NCBI GenBank assembly: GCA_964383535.1
Contig: CAYLHS010000041.1
Location: forward strand, 1-19,638
Direction: 5' to 3'
Length of the DNA stretch: 19,638 bases
Origin: CAYLHS01 sp964383535
GTDB lineage: Bacteria > Actinomycetota > Acidimicrobiia > Spongiisociales > UBA4744
Shown here: one piece after another, positions 14,508 through 19,638 of the stretch
Layout of the letters: each line of letters begins with the position of its first letter
Numbering within the stretch: position 1 is the stretch's first letter
Notes under the pieces: model-generated
Databases searched by the model: none
The model's input: only the letters and a program-made list of their open reading frames with translations
Told to the model about the DNA's origin: nothing
Translations under genes and position numbers: made by a program

Positions 14508-16534
14508 ATGCCTGGTTTTTTGCGCTCTGAAGACGTAACCGGCAAGACGTTCAAGGCCGGATGGCGCGGGTATGACCAGGGCGACGTCGAGGATTTCCTG
14601 CGAGAGGTGTCCGCGTCGATCGCAGCGCTCGAGACCGAGAACGACCGTCTGCGGGATCGTCTGCACAACCTGGGCGACCGTGACATGCACGAGGAGTTCG
14701 ATCGGGTCTCCGAGGAACTCGCTTCCCTGTTGCGAGGGGCGAGGGAGACCGCCGAGGGGATCAGGTCTCGTGCCGCGGTGGATGCCGAACAGATCACGGG
14801 TGAGGCGCAGGCGGACTCGATTCGTCTCCGTCAGGACGCCTGGGATGACGGCGTCGCGATGCTCGACGCGGCCCAGAAGGAAGCCGAAGGGATCGTCGAG
14901 GAGGCGAAGCGGTCGGCGTTGGTGGTGCTCTCCGAAGCAGAGCGGGATGCTCATAGGATCGGCGCGAAGGCACGAAGAGATGCCGAGGAGGCCACCCGCA
15001 GGGCCCGGCTGCAGGCCGAGCAGGTGGTCGTTGATGCTCGCGCTCGACGGGATGACCTGGTCAAGGAGGGTGAGGCCGAGGTGGCCTCGGCGAAGGAGAG
15101 GGTCGAAGGCCTCGCGCAACGTCGTGACGAGCTCCTGGGACAGGTCGACTCGCTCCAGGCGAAAATCGCCGAGCTGCGCAGTGAGCTGGAGGATCGGCGA
15201 GCGGCCATCGGCAAGGCCCGTGCGGCCGACATGACCACCGTACGTGTGTTGCCGGTGCGTCCACCGGACGAAGAACCGGAATCTGCAGGGCGGGAGGGTG
15301 TCGAGCCCATCACCAAACATCCGTCCAGACGGGACGACGGGGACGAGTCGGTCCGAATCGTGCCACCTCCGAAGCGGCCACGGGTCTCGTCGGGAGTGGT
15401 GGATGCCGACCAGATGGCCGCCGAGGTTCGCCAGCTTCGAGTTCCGAAGCAGCGGTCCACACCCGAGCCGAAACCTGTACCCGAGCCGGTGACTGCACCC
15501 GAGCTGGAACCTGCGCCGGAATCCGTACCGGAGCCTGAACCGGAACCTGCACCCGAGCCGGAACCTGCACCCGTACCGGAGCCTGAACCGGAGACCCCGG
15601 AGGTGACAGCGGCGACTGCTGAACCNNNNNNNNNNNNNNNNNNNNNNNNNNNNNNNNNNNNNNNNNNNNNNNNNNNNNNNNNNNNNNNNNNNNNNNNNNN
15701 NNNNNNNNNNNNNNNNNNNNNNNNNCTGCTGAACCGGCACGGCCTGTCCGAGCGATCAAGGACCTGTTCGCGAGTCTGCGGGCGGGGGACGCTCCGACAC
15801 TGGAATCTGAGCAATCGGAACCCGAACCGGTGGAACCCGAGACCGATGCCGAGGTGGCTCCGGTGGCGGCAGTCGAGCCCGTTTTCCAGGAGCCGGCGGG
15901 GCTGGACCCATTCGACTTGCGGGACAGGCTTCTACTTCCGATCACGAACAAGACGCTCCGTACCGTGAAGCGCAATCTCACGGAGGCCCAGAACATTGCG
16001 CTCGACGAGTTGCGGGTCCAGGAAGAGGCGTGGCAGCCGGACGTCGAGGCGATCGAGGCGTCGCTGGGTGATGATCTTGACGAGGTGCTTCATCGCAGCG
16101 TTGCCGCAGGATGGGAGGCCGCCGGTCGCCTCCTCGGCCGGGACGTCGGTGAGAGTGACGTGGGCGTTGAGGGCGCACCGGCTCACGACTTCGCAGAAGC
16201 GATCGGTGCCGGGGTCAAGAAGGCGCTCGACGGGGCAGGGGAGGGGCCTCGCCGTCGCGCTGCCGCGATTTCGAGGGTGTACCGGGCATGGCGGGTCGAT
16301 GAGGCCGAGCGCAGGGTCCGGGCTCTTGCGTTGGGCGGCTACCACGACGGGCTGCTGGCGGCATACGCTCGAGTCGAGGTGGAGTCGGTGCGATGGGTTG
16401 CAGCCGGCAGGCCGTGCACGACGTGCAGAGCGATGGTCGAGGCGAGTCCCGTGGCACCCGGAGCGTTGTTCGGCGGCGAGATCGTGCGGCCACCCGCGCA
16501 TCCGTCGTGCGAGTGCACGCTGATGCCGACCTAG
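14508..16534 (+). CDS. DivIVA-like coiled-coil protein with Mu F-like C-terminal motif, split by a sequence gap
   Basis: Residues 1-35 contain a DivIVA-type membrane-binding start (FKAGWRGYDQGDVEDFLREV), followed by long coiled coils to about residue 245. A Pro/Glu-rich linker (about 320-372) leads into the N gap at 15626-15725. After the gap another frame carries on the same style (EQSEPEPVEPETDAEVAP), then a helical domain ending GRPCTTCRAM...RPPAHPSCECTLMPT and a TAG at 16532. The 10 bases before and after the gap are identical; merging them gives one open frame of 638 residues. All four cysteines (600, 603, 631, 633) lie in the last 40 residues. The tail resembles phage Mu F/SPP1 gp7 minor head proteins. 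One gene is well supported; the function is unknown, perhaps polar growth or envelope scaffolding. Confidence 0.78.
15523..15592 (+). repeat. Direct and tandem repeats encoding the Pro/Glu linker
   Basis: A 22-base sequence at 15523-15544 recurs exactly at 15571-15592, 48 bases on. Between them an 18-base unit is repeated in tandem (15540-15557, 15558-15575, two differing bases). They encode PEPEPEPAPEPEPAPVPEPEPE. This low-complexity DNA lies next to the N gap and probably caused the assembly break. Confidence 0.8.
15626..15725. other. Assembly gap (100 N)
   Basis: Exactly 100 undetermined bases, the usual scaffold placeholder. CTGCTGAACC occurs immediately before (15616-15625) and immediately after (15726-15735). 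The true gap may be a 10-base overlap rather than missing sequence, and the coding frame agrees with that. Confidence 0.95.
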
Positions 16535-16537
16535 AGT
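16532..16537 (+). promoter_or_regulatory. Weak candidate -10 box before the UPF0182 gene
   Basis: TAGAGT fits TANNNT but ends 9 bases before the ATG at 16547, longer than in the other cases, and its first three bases are the stop codon of the previous gene. The two genes may simply be co-transcribed. Confidence 0.25.
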
Positions 16538-16546
16538 GGTGTATTC

Positions 16547-19375
16547 ATGATCCACCGTGAACCAATTCCACGGCGGAGTAGGCGGGGCATCACGATGCTC
16601 GCTCTCGGCTTGTTTGTGTTGCTGCTCGCGCTCCGAGGCGTGGCGACGTTCTGGACCGACCTCCTGTGGTTTCGGTCCGTCGACCTGACATCGGTGTGGG
16701 GGACGCTGATCGTATCGAAAGCGGCGCCAGTGGTGGTCGGTGCCGTTTTCGCGTTCTTGGTGCTGTGGGCGAACATGGTGATCGCGGATCGATTGTCCCC
16801 GAGATTCCGGCTGTTCGACTTGGTGCCTGAAGAGGAGATGATCGAGCGGATCCAGGAGTGGATCGACCCGAGGATTCGCAAGGTGCGGATGTGGGCGGCG
16901 GCCGTGCTCGGTGTGCTGATCGGGCTTGGGATGTGGAACTGGTGGGGTGACATCCTGCGGTATCTGCATCGGAGCACTTTCGGGATCAGCGACCCGATCC
17001 TTGGCAAGGACGTCGGGTTCTACGTGTTCCAGTTGCCGCTCTACCGGAACGTGTTCGACTGGGTCTTCCAGCTCATGCTGCTCACCACGTTGCTCGTGGT
17101 TGCGGTGCACTACGTCAACGGCGGGATCCGGTTGCGGCCGGGCAAAGCGCCGATGGTTTCGTCCGGCGTGCGGGCGCATGTGTCGGTGCTGCTGGCGGCG
17201 ATGGCCATCTTGAAGGCGGTCGGCTACCGGCTGGACACGTATCAACTCATGTATTCGCCACGTGGTGTCGTGTTCGGCGCGAGCTTCACCGATGTGAAGG
17301 CCCAGATGCCGGCGCTGACGTTGCTTGCGCTCATCTCGCTGTTTGCGGCCGCCCTGTTGTTGTGGAACATCCGCAGTCGAGGGTGGACGTTGCCCGCGGT
17401 TGCCGTGGGCGGCTGGCTGGTGATGTCGATCGTCGTCGGCGGGATCATCCCGTGGGCGGTACAGCGGTTCAGGGTGGTTCCGGCGGAGGCGGTGTTGGAG
17501 CGTCCGTACATCCAGAATGGGATCACGTTCACGCGGCAGGCGTACGGGTTGGACGGCACAGAGGTGCGTCAGTTCGACGCGTCGACAAACCTCACGCTGG
17601 ACGACATCGCGAACAACGGTCCGACGGTCAACAACATCCGTCTGTGGGACCCCGCTGTGTTGACGCAGACGTACACGCAGTTGCAGGAGATCCGCAGCTA
17701 CTACGGGTTGAACAACGTGGACGTCGATCGGTACACCATCGACGGGGCGTTGACCCAGACGATGATTGCCGGTAGAGAGCTGGATGAGGGCGCGGACGTG
17801 ATCACGGGATGGGTGAACCAGCATCTCGTCTACACGCACGGATTCGGTGCCGTGTTGAGTCCGGCCAACGCCGTCGGCGACGAGGGCCAGCCGGCGTTTC
17901 TCGTCCAGGACGTGCCTCCGGTGGCGAGCGATCCGAGTCTCGCCATCGATGTACAACCGAGGATCTACTTTGGCAACACCTACTCGGATCGGTACCTGAT
18001 CGTTGGAACGAAGCAGCAGGAGGTCGACTTCCCGCTGACCCAGCAGGGGGATCAGTCGGTCGCGCGCAACACCTACGACGGGGCCGGGGGCGTCCCGACC
18101 GGCAGTGTGCTGACGAGGGCGCTATTCGCTCTGAGGTACCAGGATCTGAACATACTGATCTCCAACCAGCTCACCTCGCAGTCGAAGGCACTGATGATCC
18201 GCAACGTGTCGCAGCGTCTACTGACAGCGGCGCCGTTCCTGCGTGTCGACTCGGATCCGTATCTGGTGGTGATGCAGGGACGGTTGGTGTGGGTGGTGGA
18301 CATGTACACCGTGTCGGCCGCCTACCCGTACGCGGCACCCGCGTCGACGGTTCGTCTCGGCAACGAAGAAGGCACGCTGCCACCGACGTTCAACTACGTG
18401 CGCAACTCGGTGAAAGCGACGGTCGACGCATACGACGGAACGATGAAGTTCTACGTCGTAGACGACACGGACCCGCTCATTCGTGCGTACGAGGGCGCGT
18501 TTCCTTCGTTGTTCACGGATGGATCCCAGATGCCGGCCGATCTGGTGTCGCACCTGAGGTACCCGGAGGATCTGTTCCGGGTGCAGTCGGACATGTACTT
18601 GCGGTTTCACATGACGGATCCGGATGTCTTCTATGCCAGCGAGGACGAGTGGGAGGAGCCACTCGATCCGTCGAACGCGGCCAATCAGGAGACGCTGCGT
18701 GGTGCGTCGCTCGTGTCGAACTACCAGCGGCCGATGCTGCCGTACTACCTGCTGATGAGTCTGCCGGAGGAACAGCAGCTCTCATATCTGATCCTGCAGC
18801 CGTTCGATCCGAAAGGCCGGCCGAACATGGCGTCGTTCCTGATCGCCAAGTCGGGCCCGGAGGACTACGGCACGCTGATCGACTATCGGATGCCTCGTAC
18901 CGCGTTCGTGGATGGGCCGAACCAGGTCGCGGCACGGATCAATCAGGACCCGGACGTGTCTCAGCAGATCACGCTGTGGAACCAGCAAGGGTCGAAGGTG
19001 ACCCGTGGGGACATGCTTGTGGTGCCGATCGACTCGTCGCTGTTGTACATTCAGCCGCTCTACCTGGAGGCTTCGGAGGCTGCGCTGCCGCAGTTCAAAC
19101 GTGTGATCGCAGTGTTCAACGAGAAGGTCGTGATGCGCGACACCCTGGCGCAGGCGCTCGAGGACCTGTTCATCGGCAATGGGGGAGGCGGCGGGACGAC
19201 CACGACGACCCAGCCCGGCAGCGCGACGGCCGCTCAGCTGCTCGATCAGGCGGCCCAGGCGTTCACAGATGCGCAAGCGGCCCTGACGAACGGCGACCTG
19301 GCGACGTACCAGCAGAAGGTGAACGAGGCCAGCGGCCTGATCGACCAGGCCAGGGCGCTCCTCGGCAGCGGGTAG
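16547..19375 (+). CDS. UPF0182 family membrane protein
   Basis: A 942-residue protein of the uncharacterised UPF0182 family (COG1615), frequent in actinobacteria and cyanobacteria. Seven hydrophobic segments fall at about 15-37, 63-84, 112-130, 165-187, 205-225, 255-275 and 283-303. A large, probably extracytoplasmic region follows (about 305-885), with family-like stretches such as ERPYIQNGITFTRQAYGL, NNIRLWDP, YFGNTYSDRYLIVG and VPIDSSLLYIQPLYLEA. A GGGGGTTTTTQPGS linker (near 892-905) leads to a short helical tail rich in Ala and Gln. The ATG at 16547 is 12 bases after the previous stop and has no clear ribosome site. Its biochemical role is not known. Confidence 0.92.
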   Translation: MIHREPIPRRSRRGITMLALGLFVLLLALRGVATFWTDLLWFRSVDLTSVWGTLIVSKAAPVVVGAVFAFLVLWANMVIADRLSPRFRLFDLVPEEEMIERIQEWIDPRIRKVRMWAAAVLGVLIGLGMWNWWGDILRYLHRSTFGISDPILGKDVGFYVFQLPLYRNVFDWVFQLMLLTTLLVVAVHYVNGGIRLRPGKAPMVSSGVRAHVSVLLAAMAILKAVGYRLDTYQLMYSPRGVVFGASFTDVKAQMPALTLLALISLFAAALLLWNIRSRGWTLPAVAVGGWLVMSIVVGGIIPWAVQRFRVVPAEAVLERPYIQNGITFTRQAYGLDGTEVRQFDASTNLTLDDIANNGPTVNNIRLWDPAVLTQTYTQLQEIRSYYGLNNVDVDRYTIDGALTQTMIAGRELDEGADVITGWVNQHLVYTHGFGAVLSPANAVGDEGQPAFLVQDVPPVASDPSLAIDVQPRIYFGNTYSDRYLIVGTKQQEVDFPLTQQGDQSVARNTYDGAGGVPTGSVLTRALFALRYQDLNILISNQLTSQSKALMIRNVSQRLLTAAPFLRVDSDPYLVVMQGRLVWVVDMYTVSAAYPYAAPASTVRLGNEEGTLPPTFNYVRNSVKATVDAYDGTMKFYVVDDTDPLIRAYEGAFPSLFTDGSQMPADLVSHLRYPEDLFRVQSDMYLRFHMTDPDVFYASEDEWEEPLDPSNAANQETLRGASLVSNYQRPMLPYYLLMSLPEEQQLSYLILQPFDPKGRPNMASFLIAKSGPEDYGTLIDYRMPRTAFVDGPNQVAARINQDPDVSQQITLWNQQGSKVTRGDMLVVPIDSSLLYIQPLYLEASEAALPQFKRVIAVFNEKVVMRDTLAQALEDLFIGNGGGGGTTTTTQPGSATAAQLLDQAAQAFTDAQAALTNGDLATYQQKVNEASGLIDQARALLGSG

Positions 19376-19391
19376 ATCGAGGCGGCCGCTG

Positions 19392-19428
19392 CAGGCCCAA
19401 CGACCCTTTGCGGTTGGTTCGGGCCTGA
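19392..19428 (+). terminator. Imperfect hairpin after the UPF0182 gene
   Basis: CAGGCCC and GGGCCTG flank inner segments that also pair imperfectly (AACGACC with GGTTGGTT, with one bulge and one G-T). There is no T tract. It overlaps the candidate promoter of the tRNA gene, so it may be incidental. Confidence 0.3.
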
Positions 19429-19436
19429 CGTACACT
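19408..19436 (+). promoter_or_regulatory. Candidate promoter of the tRNA gene
   Basis: TTGCGG (19408-19413) and TACACT (19431-19436) are 17 bases apart, a standard sigma-70-type layout. The start would fall near 19443, a few bases before the tRNA. Confidence 0.55.
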
Positions 19437-19449
19437 TACGCCCCTGCGA

Positions 19450-19523
<74 letters not shown>

Positions 19524-19527
19524 CGAA

Positions 19528-19558
19528 AGAAGCCCCAGGTCAGAGACCTGGGGCTTCT
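19528..19558 (+). terminator. Strong hairpin after tRNA-fMet
   Basis: A perfect 14-bp inverted repeat (19528-19541 with 19545-19558) with a three-base AGA loop begins 5 bases after the tRNA. No T tract follows, but the stability and position fit a terminator for the tRNA transcript. The last 80 bases of the window show only a small CCGGT/ACCGG hairpin and no gene. Confidence 0.7.
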
Positions 19559-19638
19559 GCCGTCCCGGAGGGTCTTCTCCCGGTCTTCGCACCGGCATCG
19601 GCCGTCCAAGCGCCTTCATGTCTCATTCGCGCCGATTG

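Noticed and set aside
15736..15968. Continuation of the DivIVA-like frame straight through 100 N (SRTCSRVCGRGTL...)
   Set aside because: This frame exists only because the gap was set to 100; the other frame carries on the Pro/Glu linker and a normal protein domain.
15932..17956. 674-codon minus-strand open frame across the UPF0182 gene
   Set aside because: Composition is His/Arg/Gln-rich as expected for the antisense of a GC-rich gene; the sense frame has clear UPF0182 features.
17809..19428. 539-codon plus-strand open frame overlapping the UPF0182 gene
   Set aside because: A frame-shifted shadow of the real gene, Gly/Arg-rich and without motifs.

Overview
This is a GC-rich bacterial chromosome window dominated by a purine biosynthesis cluster. 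Actinobacterial signs are the three-part PurS/PurQ/small-PurL FGAM synthase, a class-E-like sortase, a DivIVA-type coiled-coil protein, a UPF0182 membrane protein, and start codons set 6-8 bases after TANNNT boxes (leaderless style). An Acidimicrobiia-like lineage is my best guess, but no 16S rRNA or other decisive marker is present. A run of exactly 100 N marks a scaffold gap, so this is probably a draft or metagenome assembly.

Bases 1-8090 (+) hold purD-purE, then purC-purS-purQ-purL-purF-purM. Stops and starts overlap at every junction (ATGA, TTGA, GTGA, or 8 bases) except purE-purC, where a 25-base gap carries a possible leaderless promoter. purN-purH lie on the minus strand (10184-8095) and converge on purM with 4 bases between stops. 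Together these genes cover every step from PRPP to IMP except adenylosuccinate lyase (purB). purK is also absent, and PurE has a class-II-like SAHK motif.

Bases 10231-11348 hold a truncated MarR remnant, a small VOC/glyoxalase-like protein and BioY (biotin ECF S-component). Bases 11409-14469 encode a substrate-binding lipoprotein, a sortase, a 300-base gene-free stretch full of small hairpins and direct repeats, and a membrane-anchored PDZ-Lon (S16) protease.

Bases 14508-16534 hold the most unusual gene: a DivIVA-like coiled-coil protein with a Pro/Glu-rich linker and a C-terminal domain ending in a CxxC...HPxCxC motif resembling phage Mu F/SPP1 gp7 minor head proteins. The 100-N gap splits it, but the same 10 bases flank both sides of the gap, and joining there restores one 638-codon frame. 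A UPF0182 membrane protein (16547-19375), an initiator tRNA-fMet (19450-19523) and a strong hairpin complete the window.
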